NCBI RefSeq assembly: GCF_015159745.1
Contig: NZ_JADDOJ010000012.1
Coordinates: 1-62,185 of the forward strand
Source: Ramlibacter aquaticus
GTDB taxonomy: Bacteria > Pseudomonadota > Gammaproteobacteria > Burkholderiales > Burkholderiaceae_C
Direction: 5' to 3'
DNA length: 62,185 nt
Within the stretch, counting starts at the first letter, position 1; each line of letters starts with the position of its first letter. The notes beneath the pieces were generated by a model, which was given only the letters and a program-made list of their open reading frames with translations, ran no database searches and had not been told where the DNA came from. The translations under genes were made by a program, and so were the position numbers. This document shows, piece by piece, positions 36,289 to 47,696 of the stretch.

Positions 36289-38772
36289 TCAGATCGAGAG
36301 CCCGGCGGTGCTGGCGAGGTAGCGCTCCATCACCGCCATCTCGGCGGCCGTGGGCGTGCCGCGGCCGGTGATGGCCGCGAACAGGTTGCCGCCGAAGCCG
36401 TCGCGCGGGTAGTAGTCGACGAAGCCCCAGCCCAGCAGCAGCTGGGTGGTGACGGAGGGGGCCAGCGTGGCCGCGGCGGTGCCGGCGACCTGGGCGTTGA
36501 CGCGCAGCACCTGGGCGCCGGGCGCGCTGCTCATGGCGATGACGGCCGGCTGGCCGGGGGCCAGGGACGCGGCCGCGGTGATGGCCACGGACTGGCCGTT
36601 GGCGTCCGTCCAGCGCGCCTGCGGCTGGCCGCCGGCCAGGGCCAGCTCCGCCGCATGCGACGCCTGGGCCTGCGAGGCCTGGAACACCACGCCGCTGTTG
36701 CCGGCCGTGGGCACGCTGATCGCGGCGATGGCGAAATGCGGGTCCTGCAGGTCGTAGGGCGTGCGGTTCAGCGGGTTGGCCTGCACCCCGGGGATGGGCT
36801 CGGACTTCTTGCACCACAGGCCGAAGGTCTGCGGCGCCGAGTGGTCGCTGCTGGGCTTGCCGTTCACGCTGCGCATGACCGGGAAGGTCATGGCGCCGCC
36901 GTCGCCCATCTCCTTGTTGACCCAGTTGATCATCTCCATCGCGTTGCCGGCCGAGGAGCCGTAGCCGGAGTCGGCCACCGCGCGCAGGGGCTGGCCTTCC
37001 GCGGCGGGCACGCCCAGCAGGTAGTCGGTGTAGCCCTGCGCCAGCTCCCACTTGCTGGCGTTGTACTTCGCGAGCAGGGCCCGGGCGGCGTCGGCGAGGC
37101 TGGTGGCCGCATAGGCCACCGGGTCGGCCAGCGCATAGACCTTGCGCGGAGGCGGCACCTGGCCGCCGAGCTGGCCGTCGCTGCTGTAGCTGAGCGTGCT
37201 CACGCTGTTGGGCGGGGGCGTGAAGGTGTAGCTGTCCTGCCCGTTCGCGCCGGCGGGGATGGTGAGCGTGGTCTTGCTGAAGCTGCCGCCGTTGGAGGAC
37301 GCGACCTGCAGCACCAGCGGCGCCGCCAGGTTGCCGCGCACGTAGACGGTGACGGTCACGGGGCCCGCGCTCGCATCGCCCGGGCCGTCGTCGAACACCG
37401 CCGCGCTGGCCAGGCCCACGGCCGCCTTCATGGGGCCGGCCACCGCCGGCTCCAGCGTGCGGTTCTGGTGCCAGCCGGGCACGTGGTTGATCGCGTAGTT
37501 GTGCGCCGGCCAGTGGTTGCCGCCCATCCAGCTGTAGACCTCGACCTGGTTGGCCACCGCGTAGGCCACCGCACGGCGGAACATCTCCTGCCAGCGGGGA
37601 TCGTCCACCGGCATGCCGACCTCGGTGAGCGCCAGCTTCACGCCCTGCGCCTTGGCCCAGTTCACGGCCAGTTGCAGGCGGTTGACGCCGGTGTCCAGGT
37701 TGATGGGGCCCGACAGGCCCGCGCTGAAGCCCTTGGCCACCTCGGTGTCGTAGTCGAAGGCGTAGCCGCTGCACGAGGCGTCCAGGTACATGTGCACCTC
37801 GTACACCAGGTTGCTGCCGCTCAGCGGCCAGGCCGGGTTGTTGGTGGCCAGCGTCATCGCGGCCTCCCAGTCGTTGCCCGCCAGGTAGATCGCGCCGTTC
37901 GGGTCCACCGCACGGATGGCGTTGATCGCGGCCTGGGCGAAGGCGGCCCAGATCGTCGGGTCCTGGTTGCCGTAGGACGCCGTGGTGCCGCCGGCGGCCG
38001 GCAGGTCGTGCGGCTCGTTCATCAGGCCGTAGCCGCCGAAGCCGGGATGGTCCTTCCACTGCCGGGCGACGCGGGTCCAGAAGTCGGTGAAGTTGCCGAC
38101 CGTCAGCGTGGCCCCCGGGGCCAGCGACAGGATGCGCTCGATCACCTGGGAGCCGTCCGTCGTGAAGGGCCGAATCAGGGGCGTGCTGGCCGCGGTCAGG
38201 CCGATGACGCTGCCGTCGGCCTGGTAGACGAAGTCCTGGTAGCGGCCGTAGTTGTGGCAGTCGATGATGCAGCGCGTGCCGGCGGCGGCATGCGCGTCCA
38301 GCACGCCGGTGATGTAGGCGGCGTAGCCTGCATGCAGCGCGCCGGGGGCGCCCAGCAGGGCCTGCACCGCGGCGTTCGCGGGGCTGTCGTTCAGCACGGG
38401 CTGCAGCAGTTCCCACTGGATGGGCAGGCGGTTCTTGTTGAAGCCCTGGCTGGCCAGGTAGGCCACATCGGCGGCGCGCGGCACGCTGAAGTTCAGGTTG
38501 GGCAGCGTGCTCATGCCGTAGCGCAGGCCAGGCTTGGCCCATTCCATGCCGGAGAGGTTGGTGCCCATGGGCAGGCCATTGAGACGCACCGGGGTGGCGC
38601 TGGTGGCACCGGCCCCGCTGCCGGCGCCGGCACCGGTGGCGCTGCTGGCCGAGGGCGGGTTGGTGGCCGCGATAGGCGCCGGGCCGGCGCCGCCGCCGCC
38701 GCCGCAGGCGGTGGTCGTCAGTGCGGCAGCCGCCATCGCGCCGGCGGCCTGGTTGAATTCACGTCTCTTCAT
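36289..38772 (-). CDS. Exported GH5-family glycoside hydrolase lipoprotein with large C-terminal region
   Basis: 827 aa. A Tat-type signal (MKRREF) ends in a lipobox (TTTAC, Cys23), followed by a Gly/Ser/Ala linker. The GH5 barrel covers about 65-430, with acid/base Glu253 (GLMNEPHD) and nucleophile Glu384 (LALTEVGMP), and a conserved CHNYGRY. From about 440 a beta-rich region (VTVTVYVRGNLAAPLVLQVA) precedes about 250 residues that end in LLGWGFVDYYPRDGFGGNLF, resembling a jelly-roll domain. Probably attacks beta-glucan or mannan at the cell surface. No polysaccharide genes nearby. Confidence 0.85.
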   Translation of the reverse strand: MKRREFNQAAGAMAAAALTTTACGGGGGAGPAPIAATNPPSASSATGAGAGSGAGATSATPVRLNGLPMGTNLSGMEWAKPGLRYGMSTLPNLNFSVPRAADVAYLASQGFNKNRLPIQWELLQPVLNDSPANAAVQALLGAPGALHAGYAAYITGVLDAHAAAGTRCIIDCHNYGRYQDFVYQADGSVIGLTAASTPLIRPFTTDGSQVIERILSLAPGATLTVGNFTDFWTRVARQWKDHPGFGGYGLMNEPHDLPAAGGTTASYGNQDPTIWAAFAQAAINAIRAVDPNGAIYLAGNDWEAAMTLATNNPAWPLSGSNLVYEVHMYLDASCSGYAFDYDTEVAKGFSAGLSGPINLDTGVNRLQLAVNWAKAQGVKLALTEVGMPVDDPRWQEMFRRAVAYAVANQVEVYSWMGGNHWPAHNYAINHVPGWHQNRTLEPAVAGPMKAAVGLASAAVFDDGPGDASAGPVTVTVYVRGNLAAPLVLQVASSNGGSFSKTTLTIPAGANGQDSYTFTPPPNSVSTLSYSSDGQLGGQVPPPRKVYALADPVAYAATSLADAARALLAKYNASKWELAQGYTDYLLGVPAAEGQPLRAVADSGYGSSAGNAMEMINWVNKEMGDGGAMTFPVMRSVNGKPSSDHSAPQTFGLWCKKSEPIPGVQANPLNRTPYDLQDPHFAIAAISVPTAGNSGVVFQASQAQASHAAELALAGGQPQARWTDANGQSVAITAAASLAPGQPAVIAMSSAPGAQVLRVNAQVAGTAAATLAPSVTTQLLLGWGFVDYYPRDGFGGNLFAAITGRGTPTAAEMAVMERYLASTAGLSI

Positions 38773-39228
38773 TCGGGGTCCCGTGTGAGGCAGGCGCGGC
38801 CCGGGGGGCCGCGGGGAGCCGGTCGGCCGCGGCGCGGTCTTCCTGCGCCGCCGGCGCGCGTCCCGCGCAGGGACGGTGGCTCAGCAACAGGGGCGGATGC
38901 TAGTAGGACGTCTCCCACAGGTCTGTAGGAGAGTTCACCCCGGGTGTTGCGAAGCGAAGCGCGTACTTACAAACGGTGGGTGGAGGGGCGTGGCGAAGTT
39001 ACAACCGGGACGCCGTGACGCCGCGAACGGCTGAGCCTCAGCCTCGCTGGCTCAGCGGTAAGCCATGGGTCCCGCCCTGGGCGGCGCAGCGGCGTGGCTC
39101 AAGGTCGAGGTGTGAAATCTTCACGCAGCCCAGCCGGCCCAGCCCAGCCACAAAAGTTACGCCTTGATGCAGGACCGGGGGGCCCCCGGCGGGCGCCCGC
39201 GGCAGCGGCCGCCGGCCGCAGGACGGGC
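38773..39228. other. Intergenic region between the GH5 gene and icd
   Basis: No credible gene. It holds an A/T-richer patch with two similar strings, CTTACAAAC (about 38966-38974) and GTTACAACC (about 38999-39007), 33 nt apart, which could be promoter or operator half-sites for the GH5 gene, and a CTCAGCCTCGCTGGCTC repeat area. Nothing firmer can be said. Confidence 0.3.
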
Positions 39229-39257
39229 AAAAAAAAGCCCGGCGCAGGGCGCCGGGC
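39229..39257 (-). terminator. Rho-independent terminator of icd
   Basis: Perfect 9-bp stem GCCCGGCGC/GCGCCGGGC (39237-39257) with a 3-nt loop, followed on the minus strand by eight T (39236-39229). Confidence 0.9.
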
Positions 39258-39284
39258 CGGGCTGGAACCCGAGTCGCGGGCGGG

Positions 39285-41522
<2,238 letters not shown>

Positions 41523-41579
41523 GGGGAGTGTCTCGGTCGGATGAAATGTCAGGGGCGCCGGACGGGCCGGCGACGCACC

Positions 41580-41585
41580 ATTCTA
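41580..41585 (-). promoter_or_regulatory. Possible -10 element of icd
   Basis: Minus-strand TAGAAT about 57 nt before the icd start; no clear -35. The remainder of 41523-41662 shows no gene. Confidence 0.35.
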
Positions 41586-41662
41586 AAGTTGGAAGCCGCG
41601 CGGGCCCGGCAATCCGGCACCCGCACGGCCCTGGCGACACAGTTGCGCCGGCTTCGTCACGT

Positions 41663-43573
41663 TCAGCGCGCCAGGCGCGGCCAGACCGTGGTCGCGCGCA
41701 GCGCCTTGTCCATGCCGGTCATTTCGGAATTGGAGAGCCAGGCCACCATGGCACCGGTCGCGCCCGCGGCCACGGCCGGGTACACGTAGCGGGTGGACGA
41801 GGCCGGCGTGCCCGACAGCGCAAGCCCGGCCGGCACCGCCGCCGTGCTGGCGCTGCCGTCGAGCGCGACCCGGGCCGCGTAGATGCCGGTCGGGCCGCCC
41901 GGGTTGCCGGCATAGGCGCCGCGCGACCAGGCCAGCAGGTACTCGCTGCCGGTGAAGGCGAGACCCGGGTAGCCGGCGTTGGCGGTAATGCCCGTGGCCA
42001 GGGCCAGGCCCGAGGGATTGACCACGGCACCCGTCGGGTCCACGAAGCTGCCGTACAGGTCGCCGGGGCCGGGCGAGAAGCCGTAGGACTGGCCGGGGGC
42101 GTTGCGACGGTCCACCCAGGCCACCAGGCAGCGCGCCGGGTCGCAGGCCACGCGCGGCCAGAGCTGGGCCTCGGGCGCGGCGCTCACCACCAGCGGGACC
42201 ATGTCCGGCAGGCCACCGGCGGGCGTCACCCGCCGGGCATGGATGTCCGTCGCGGCGGGATCGACCGAGCCCGCGCCCGCCTCCCAGGCGACCAGGAAGT
42301 TGCTGCCGTCGAAGCCGACGGCGGGCGGGTCCATGTCGGCGAAGTCGGTCGCCAGGGTGATCTCGGGGCCCACCCCGCCGCTGCCATCCACGGTGCGGCC
42401 GAACAGCGTGTGGGCGATGCCCACGCGGGTGTAGACCACCAGCCAGCCGCCGGCACCGCCGGCGAGCGCCCGCGCAAAGCCGGATCCGTCAGCCGCCAGG
42501 GGGATGCCGGGCAGCGCATCGACCAGGGCGCCGCTGGCGCTGACCCGCTGCGCGCGCAGTGGCGCGCCGTTGGAGCCGCCGCTGAGCACCAGGTAGTTCG
42601 CGCCGCCCCAGGCCACGGCCGGGCTGTCCCACAGCGAGGCCGGGTCGCCCAGCGGGACGCTGGCATGCGCCTGGCCGGCGCTGTCCAGCAGGGTCGCCCA
42701 GGGCTGCTGCAGCGTGCCCACGGCGCGGTTGCCCACGAGCAGGAAGGCCGACCCGTCCGAGGCCAGGCCGGGCGCACCAGGCTGCGTGGTGTCGGAATTG
42801 GGCGGCGCCACGTGCGACAGCACCTCGCCCAGCAGCACCGCGCCGCCCGACACGCCGTTGACCGAGAAGCCGGTGAGCTCCAGGGCCTGCGTGTCGGTCT
42901 GCCCGGCCACGCTGGTCGCCACGGTCTGGCGCAGCGCGCCCACGCCGGGCGCGCGCCATTCGCGCAGGGTCTGCGTGAAGGGCACGGCGCCGCCCGTGGA
43001 CAGCCGCACCGTGCCGACGATGTCGTAGCGAAGCCGGGCCGTGCCCGAGAAGCTGCCCAGGTCGGTCACCAGGGTGTCGGTGGACTCCACCGTGCCGTTG
43101 ACCTTCACGTCGGCGCGCTCGCTGACGCCGTCGCCGTCCAGGTCCACACCGATGTCCAGGCCGGCCTGGTCGAACAGCGGGCTGGCGCTGAAGCGGCCGT
43201 CAAAGCGCATGAGCTCCAGCGGCGCGATGGCCGCGCTGACCCAGTCCGCCACCACGTTGGTGCCGCGGTAGGTGTAGGCCCGGCTGTCCTTGCTGTAGTA
43301 GCTCTCGACGGGTGCGAAGACACCGGCGGGGTCGCTGTCGCTGAAGACCCAGGCCTGCGCCCCGCCCACGCTGCGGGTGCCGGTGATGGTGGACACGTCG
43401 AGCTGGGCGCTGTCGCCGCTGCCCAGGGTCCAGATCCAGCGCGCCCCGGTGGCCACCGGGTAGTAGCCCTCCGCGATGCCGGTGGCGGGCGCGGGCGCCG
43501 GGGCACCACCACCCCCGCCGCCGCAGCCCACCACCGTGGCGGCCGTCACGACGGCCCAGGCAATCGTTCTCAT
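41663..43573 (-). CDS. Large lipoprotein of unknown function
   Basis: 636 aa from ATG 43573 (GGTGGAGA ribosome site). Lipoprotein signal ending in VVGC followed by a Gly run. The N-terminal third resembles a beta-rich secreted domain (GARWIWTLGSGDSAQLDVST). The rest has repeated blade-like segments such as LASDGSAFLLVGNRAVGTL, PAVAWGGANYLVLSGG, PPAVGFDGSNFLVAWEAG and PGLAFTGSEYLLAWSRG, each of about 50-60 residues, suggesting a beta-propeller. Function unknown; probably outer-membrane anchored. Divergent from the Bug/MarR operon. Confidence 0.75.
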   Translation of the reverse strand: MRTIAWAVVTAATVVGCGGGGGGAPAPAPATGIAEGYYPVATGARWIWTLGSGDSAQLDVSTITGTRSVGGAQAWVFSDSDPAGVFAPVESYYSKDSRAYTYRGTNVVADWVSAAIAPLELMRFDGRFSASPLFDQAGLDIGVDLDGDGVSERADVKVNGTVESTDTLVTDLGSFSGTARLRYDIVGTVRLSTGGAVPFTQTLREWRAPGVGALRQTVATSVAGQTDTQALELTGFSVNGVSGGAVLLGEVLSHVAPPNSDTTQPGAPGLASDGSAFLLVGNRAVGTLQQPWATLLDSAGQAHASVPLGDPASLWDSPAVAWGGANYLVLSGGSNGAPLRAQRVSASGALVDALPGIPLAADGSGFARALAGGAGGWLVVYTRVGIAHTLFGRTVDGSGGVGPEITLATDFADMDPPAVGFDGSNFLVAWEAGAGSVDPAATDIHARRVTPAGGLPDMVPLVVSAAPEAQLWPRVACDPARCLVAWVDRRNAPGQSYGFSPGPGDLYGSFVDPTGAVVNPSGLALATGITANAGYPGLAFTGSEYLLAWSRGAYAGNPGGPTGIYAARVALDGSASTAAVPAGLALSGTPASSTRYVYPAVAAGATGAMVAWLSNSEMTGMDKALRATTVWPRLAR

Positions 43574-43690
43574 GGTCTCCACCCCTTCGCTGTTGTGATG
43601 CGAACGAGTATGGGCAGGCGGGGCCGTGCCCGTGCTGACGAAAGTCAAGCCTGGGCCCGGCCGGAGGGCCCAGGCGATCGTGGAATTACT

Positions 43691-43721
43691 TAGTTGCGCA
43701 CGCAACTATCTTGACCATAAT
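43691..43721. promoter_or_regulatory. MarR-type operator and promoter of the aromatic-type operon
   Basis: The 18-bp dyad TAGTTGCGCACGCAACTA (43691-43708; 8-bp arms) covers a possible -35 (TTGCGC, 43694-43699) that pairs with CATAAT (43716-43721) at 16 nt. A second inverted repeat, CTTGA/TCAAG (43710-43725), overlaps the -10. This TAGTTGC dyad form is typical of operators bound by MarR proteins of aromatic catabolism. Confidence 0.7.
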
Positions 43722-43805
43722 CAAGGACAGCCGGGCGGCCCCGCAGGGCCTGCCCGTTCCCACACCCGCCGGCGCCAACCGCGCCCCGCCCAGGAGACAC
43801 CGCCC

Positions 43806-44774
43806 ATGCATTCACTCACGCGCCGCAGCCTCATCCTTGCCCTGGCCGCCGCCAGCAGCTTCGCCCAGGCCCAGGGCGGCTACCCATCGCGGACCATCGA
43901 ATGGGTCGTGCCCTACCCGGCCGGCGGCGGCACCGACGTGGTGGCGCGCACGCTGGGCCAGGCCGTCTCCGAGATCCTGGGCCAGCCGGTCATCATCAAC
44001 AACAAGCCGGGCGCGGCCACCAACATCGGCGCCGACTACACCGCCCGCGCCAAGCCGGACGGCTACACCGTGATGTCCGCCGACACCGCCACCCTGGCCG
44101 CCAACCCCGCGCTCTACAGCCACCTGCCCTACAACGCCGAGAAGGACTTCGCGCCCGTGGGCCTGACGGTGCGCTTCCCCATGATCCTGGTGGTCAACAA
44201 CAGCGTGCCGGCGAAGAACCTGCCCGAGTTCCTGGCCTGGGCGCGCAAGACCGGCAACACCACCTACGCCACGCCGGGGGCCGGCAGCCCGCACCACCTG
44301 GCCACCGAGCTCTTCAAGGACCAGGCCAAGCTCAGCCTCACGCACGTGCCCTACCGCGGCGCCGCCCCGGCGGTGCAGGACGTGGTGGCCGGCCAGGTGC
44401 CCTTCATGTTCGTGGACACGGCCAGCGGCAAGGAATTCATCGCCAGCGGCAAGCTGCGTCCCATCGGCGTCGCCAGCCCCCGCCGCGTGGTCAATTTCGA
44501 GAACATCCCGACCCTGTCCGAGCAGGGCATGAAGGGCTTCGAGGCCTACGCATGGCAGGGCGTGGTCATGCCCGCCGCGACCCCGCCCGAGGTGGTGAAG
44601 AAGTTCAGCGAGGCGCTGCAGAAGGCCATGGCCAGCACGCAGGTGCGCGCCCGCCTGCAGGTGCTGGGCCTGGAGCCCATCCCCGGCAGCCCGGCCGAGA
44701 TGGCGAAGTACGCGGCGGCCGAGCGCACCAAGTGGGGCCAGGTGATCCGCGCGAACAACATCCGGGTCGACTGA
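43806..44774 (+). CDS. Bug-family (TctC-type) periplasmic solute-binding protein
   Basis: 322 aa with a Sec signal (RRSLILALAAASSFAQAQ). Bug-family marks: VPYPAGGGTDVVARTLGQAV, VINNKPGAATNIGADYTARA, DGYTVM, THVPYRGAAPAVQDVVAGQV. It should capture a carboxylated, perhaps aromatic, substrate; the TctA/TctB membrane partners are not in this window, so it either uses a distant pair or serves as a sensor. First gene of the MarR-controlled operon, with a CAGGAGAC ribosome site. Confidence 0.9.
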   Translation: MHSLTRRSLILALAAASSFAQAQGGYPSRTIEWVVPYPAGGGTDVVARTLGQAVSEILGQPVIINNKPGAATNIGADYTARAKPDGYTVMSADTATLAANPALYSHLPYNAEKDFAPVGLTVRFPMILVVNNSVPAKNLPEFLAWARKTGNTTYATPGAGSPHHLATELFKDQAKLSLTHVPYRGAAPAVQDVVAGQVPFMFVDTASGKEFIASGKLRPIGVASPRRVVNFENIPTLSEQGMKGFEAYAWQGVVMPAATPPEVVKKFSEALQKAMASTQVRARLQVLGLEPIPGSPAEMAKYAAAERTKWGQVIRANNIRVD

Positions 44775-45217
44775 TGCCCGCCAGCCGCGCCCTGCCGCTG
44801 GACCGCATGCTCACCTGGCGCATGCACCTGCTGCACAAGCTGACCGACCTGGACAGCCAGCGGCTGTACCCGCAGGAGGTCGGCCTGTCGCTGGGCGACG
44901 GCCGCTGCCTGTCGGCCATCGGCTCCTTCGAGCCGCTGTCCGTGAACCGGCTGGCCGAACTGGCCAACCTGAACAAGGCCCAGGCCAGCCGCTCGGCGCA
45001 GTCGCTGGCCGACCTGGGCCTGGTCACCAAGGCCGGGTCGCCCGCCGATGGCCGCGGGGTGGAGCTGCGGCTCACGCCCGAAGGGCGCAAGGCCTGGCGC
45101 CGCACCATGGATTTCATCGAAGAACGCAATCGGCAGATCTTCGGCTGCCTGAGCCGCGACGAGCAGCGCCTGCTCGGCGAGCTGTTCGACCGCCTGATCG
45201 CCCACGCCGGCCACTGA
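44774..45217 (+). CDS. MarR-family regulator of the aromatic-type operon
   Basis: 147 aa. MarR winged helix (SVNRLAELANLNKAQASRSAQSL, then wing GSPADGRGVELRLTPEG). Its ATG overlaps the Bug stop (TGATG). It lies inside the operon as second gene rather than divergently, so if it binds the dyad at 43691-43708 it represses the whole unit including itself. Confidence 0.88.
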   Translation: MPASRALPLDRMLTWRMHLLHKLTDLDSQRLYPQEVGLSLGDGRCLSAIGSFEPLSVNRLAELANLNKAQASRSAQSLADLGLVTKAGSPADGRGVELRLTPEGRKAWRRTMDFIEERNRQIFGCLSRDEQRLLGELFDRLIAHAGH

Positions 45218-45230
45218 GGAGCCCCCGCCC

Positions 45231-46922
45231 ATGCACCAGCCCACGACCGAGCCCCGCGCCTCCATCTACTACGACTACCGCATCCACCAGCCCTGGCTGC
45301 CCACGGCGCACCCGCGCGACGCGCGCAAGCCGGTGGTGATCGTAGGCGCAGGCCCCGCCGGCCTGGTGGCCGCGCTGGGCCTGGCCGCGCACGGCGTGCC
45401 CAGCGTGGTGCTCAGCGCCGAGCTGCAGGTCTCGCAGGGCAGCCGCGCCATCGTCTTCACCCGCCGCAGCATGGAGATCCTGCACCAGGCCGGGGTGGCC
45501 CGGCGCGTGGTCGAGAACGGCCTGCCCTGGCGCTTCGGCAATTCCTTCTACCGCGGCCAGCGCGTGTTCCGCATGGAGGCGCCGCACGAGGAGGACAACC
45601 GCTTCTTCCCCATGAACAACATCCAGCAGCAGTACCTGGAGGAGTACCTGCTGGACGCCTGCGCCGCGTCCCCGCTGGTGGACCTGCGCTGGGGCAACAA
45701 GCTGGAGCGGCTGGAACAGGACGACAAGATTGCCACGCTCACCGTCGACACGCCCGCCGGCGCGTACACGCTGCAAGCCGACTGGGTGGTGGCCGCCGAC
45801 GGCGGGCGTTCGGGCCTGCGCAGCCAGCTCGGCCTGCAGATGGAGGGCGCCTCCTACGAGGGCTTCTTCGTCATCGCCGACATCCGCATCGACCTGCCGC
45901 TGCCCACCGAGCGGCTGGCCTTCTTCGACCCGCCCTGGAACCCGGGCAACACCATCCTCATGCACCGCGAGCCGCAGGGCATCTGGCGCGTGGACTACCA
46001 GCTGCCGCCCGGCGAGACGCCCGAAGAGGCGCTGCGGCCCGAGTCGCTGAAGCAGCGCATCGATGCCCAGCTGGCCATGATCGGCCATGCCGGCGCCCCC
46101 TGGGAGATGGACTGGTGCTCGGTGTACTCGGCGCGCACCCTGACGCTGCCCGACTTCCGCCACGGCCGCGTGCTCTTCACCGGCGACGCGGCGCACCTGC
46201 TGCCCATCTTCGGCGTGCGCGGCGCCAACACCGCCTTCCAGGATTCGCAGTCGCTGGCCTGGCACCTGGCCTTCGTGGCCAAGGGCCTGGCGGGCGAATC
46301 CCTGCTGGCCAACTTCAGTGCCGAGCGCGTGGGCGCGGCCCGCGAGATCATCGAGGAGGCCGGCAAGAGCACGCGCTTCATGACGCCGCCCTCGCGCGGC
46401 TTCATGCTGCTGCGCAACGCGGTGCTCTCGCTCTCGCTCACGCAGGACTTCGTGCGCCCGCTCTACCACTGGCGCACCTCGCGGCCGCACGAGTACAGCG
46501 GCTCGGCGCTCAACAGCCCGGGCGACGACAACGCGCTGTTCCGCTGCGGGCCGGCCCACGGCGCGCCGCCGCAGGACGTGCGCCTGGGCCCCGACGACCA
46601 CCTGCTGGACCACCTGGGCCCGGGCTTCACGCTGCTCTACGCCGCAGCGGGCGAGGCCCTGCCCGCCGCGCTGCGGGACGCCCTGGCCACGCAGCGCGCG
46701 CGCGGCGTGCCGCTGAAGGTGATCGCCGTGGGCCAGCCCGGCCCGGTGGCCGGCGCCGACGCGTGCGTGGCGGATGCGCAGGGGCGGCTGCGCGAGCGCT
46801 ACGGCATGGCGACGCCCGGCGCGGCCTACCTGCTGCGCCCCGACCAGCACGTGTGCGCACGCTGGGTGACGCTGGACGCCCAGCGCCTCGCCGCCGCCTT
46901 CGTGGCCGCCCTGCCCCAGTGA
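45231..46922 (+). CDS. Group A FAD-dependent aromatic monooxygenase
   Basis: 563 aa. FAD motifs in order: GAGPAG near residue 40 (VVIVGAGPAGLVAALGLAAH), the DG motif AADGGRS about 192 and GRVLFTGDAAHLLPIFGVRG about 310-330. The C-terminal thioredoxin-like tail (about 490-563) matches MhpA/PheA-type hydroxylases. It should add one hydroxyl to a phenolic ring using NAD(P)H and O2. The substrate is unknown; the downstream fumarylacetoacetase suggests a gentisate- or homogentisate-like product. Confidence 0.88.
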   Translation: MHQPTTEPRASIYYDYRIHQPWLPTAHPRDARKPVVIVGAGPAGLVAALGLAAHGVPSVVLSAELQVSQGSRAIVFTRRSMEILHQAGVARRVVENGLPWRFGNSFYRGQRVFRMEAPHEEDNRFFPMNNIQQQYLEEYLLDACAASPLVDLRWGNKLERLEQDDKIATLTVDTPAGAYTLQADWVVAADGGRSGLRSQLGLQMEGASYEGFFVIADIRIDLPLPTERLAFFDPPWNPGNTILMHREPQGIWRVDYQLPPGETPEEALRPESLKQRIDAQLAMIGHAGAPWEMDWCSVYSARTLTLPDFRHGRVLFTGDAAHLLPIFGVRGANTAFQDSQSLAWHLAFVAKGLAGESLLANFSAERVGAAREIIEEAGKSTRFMTPPSRGFMLLRNAVLSLSLTQDFVRPLYHWRTSRPHEYSGSALNSPGDDNALFRCGPAHGAPPQDVRLGPDDHLLDHLGPGFTLLYAAAGEALPAALRDALATQRARGVPLKVIAVGQPGPVAGADACVADAQGRLRERYGMATPGAAYLLRPDQHVCARWVTLDAQRLAAAFVAALPQ

Positions 46923-46939
46923 ACCCCAAGGAGACGACG

Positions 46940-47134
46940 ATGCCCACCCCGACGCAGACCCTGGACATTCCCGGCCTGGAAACCGTCTACGACCTGCTGG
47001 CCAGCGCCATCGATGCCGCTGGCCCGCAGAAGTCCGAGCTGATGCTGGTCAAGCTGGCCCTGCTCAACGCCAACGCCCTGGGCGACCCCGCCCTGTTCCG
47101 CCAGCACCTGGAGGCGGCCGCGGCCGACCTCTGA
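46940..47134 (+). CDS. DUF2783-domain small protein
   Basis: 64 aa, too short to be found easily, but with a good AAGGAGAC ribosome site and tight spacing (17 nt after the monooxygenase, 18 nt before the VOC gene). Helical, acidic sequence (LETVYDLLASAIDAAG, SELMLVKLALLNANALGD). DUF2783 proteins often accompany this class of monooxygenase; a role as an accessory or stabilising subunit is a guess. Confidence 0.8.
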   Translation: MPTPTQTLDIPGLETVYDLLASAIDAAGPQKSELMLVKLALLNANALGDPALFRQHLEAAAADL

Positions 47135-47152
47135 ACCCCCGAGGAGATCCCC

Positions 47153-47686
47153 ATGCTCGTCCAGAAGATCCACCACGTCGCCTACCGCTGCAAGGACGCG
47201 AAGGAAACCGTCGAGTGGTACGAGAAGCACCTGGGCATGAAATTCGTGCTCGCCATCGCCGAGAACGAGGTGCCCTCCACCAAGGCGCCGGACCCGTACA
47301 TGCACGTGTTCCTGGACGCGGGCAACGGCAACGTGCTCGCCTTCTTCGAGCTGCCCGGCCAGCCGCCCATGGGCCGCGACGCCAACACCCCCAAGTGGGT
47401 GCAGCACCTGGCGCTGAAGGTGGACTCCATGGACACGCTGCTCGCCACCAAGGCGAAGCTGGAGGCCGCGGGCATCGAGGTGCTGGGGCCGACCAACCAC
47501 ACCATCTTCAAGAGCATCTATTTCTTCGACCCCAACGGCCACCGGCTGGAACTGGCGGCCGACACCGCCACGCCGGAGATGCTGCACAAGCTCGACAGCG
47601 TCAAGCGCGAGATGCTGGAGGAATGGAGCCGCACCCGGCGCGCCCCCCAGCACGCGGCCTGGATGCACGACGGCAGCCACGCCTGA
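47153..47686 (+). CDS. VOC-superfamily metalloenzyme (candidate dioxygenase or isomerase)
   Basis: 177 aa, two betaalphabetabetabeta modules. A complete candidate metal site is present: His8 (KIHHVAYRC), His85 (WVQHLALKVD) and Glu133 (GHRLELAAD), with Glu66 (AFFELPG) as a possible fourth ligand. The three-ligand set fits extradiol dioxygenases as well as glyoxalase-type isomerases. The operon has no cupin-type homogentisate or gentisate dioxygenase and no maleylacetoacetate isomerase, so this protein is a candidate for either missing step. Confidence 0.85.
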   Translation: MLVQKIHHVAYRCKDAKETVEWYEKHLGMKFVLAIAENEVPSTKAPDPYMHVFLDAGNGNVLAFFELPGQPPMGRDANTPKWVQHLALKVDSMDTLLATKAKLEAAGIEVLGPTNHTIFKSIYFFDPNGHRLELAADTATPEMLHKLDSVKREMLEEWSRTRRAPQHAAWMHDGSHA

Positions 47687-47696
47687 GGCCGCGTCC

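Noticed and set aside
35680..38928. 1082-codon plus-strand frame across YhhN and the GH5 gene
   Set aside because: Shadow frame rich in Arg, His, Gln and Val; the opposite-strand GH5 product has intact catalytic motifs.
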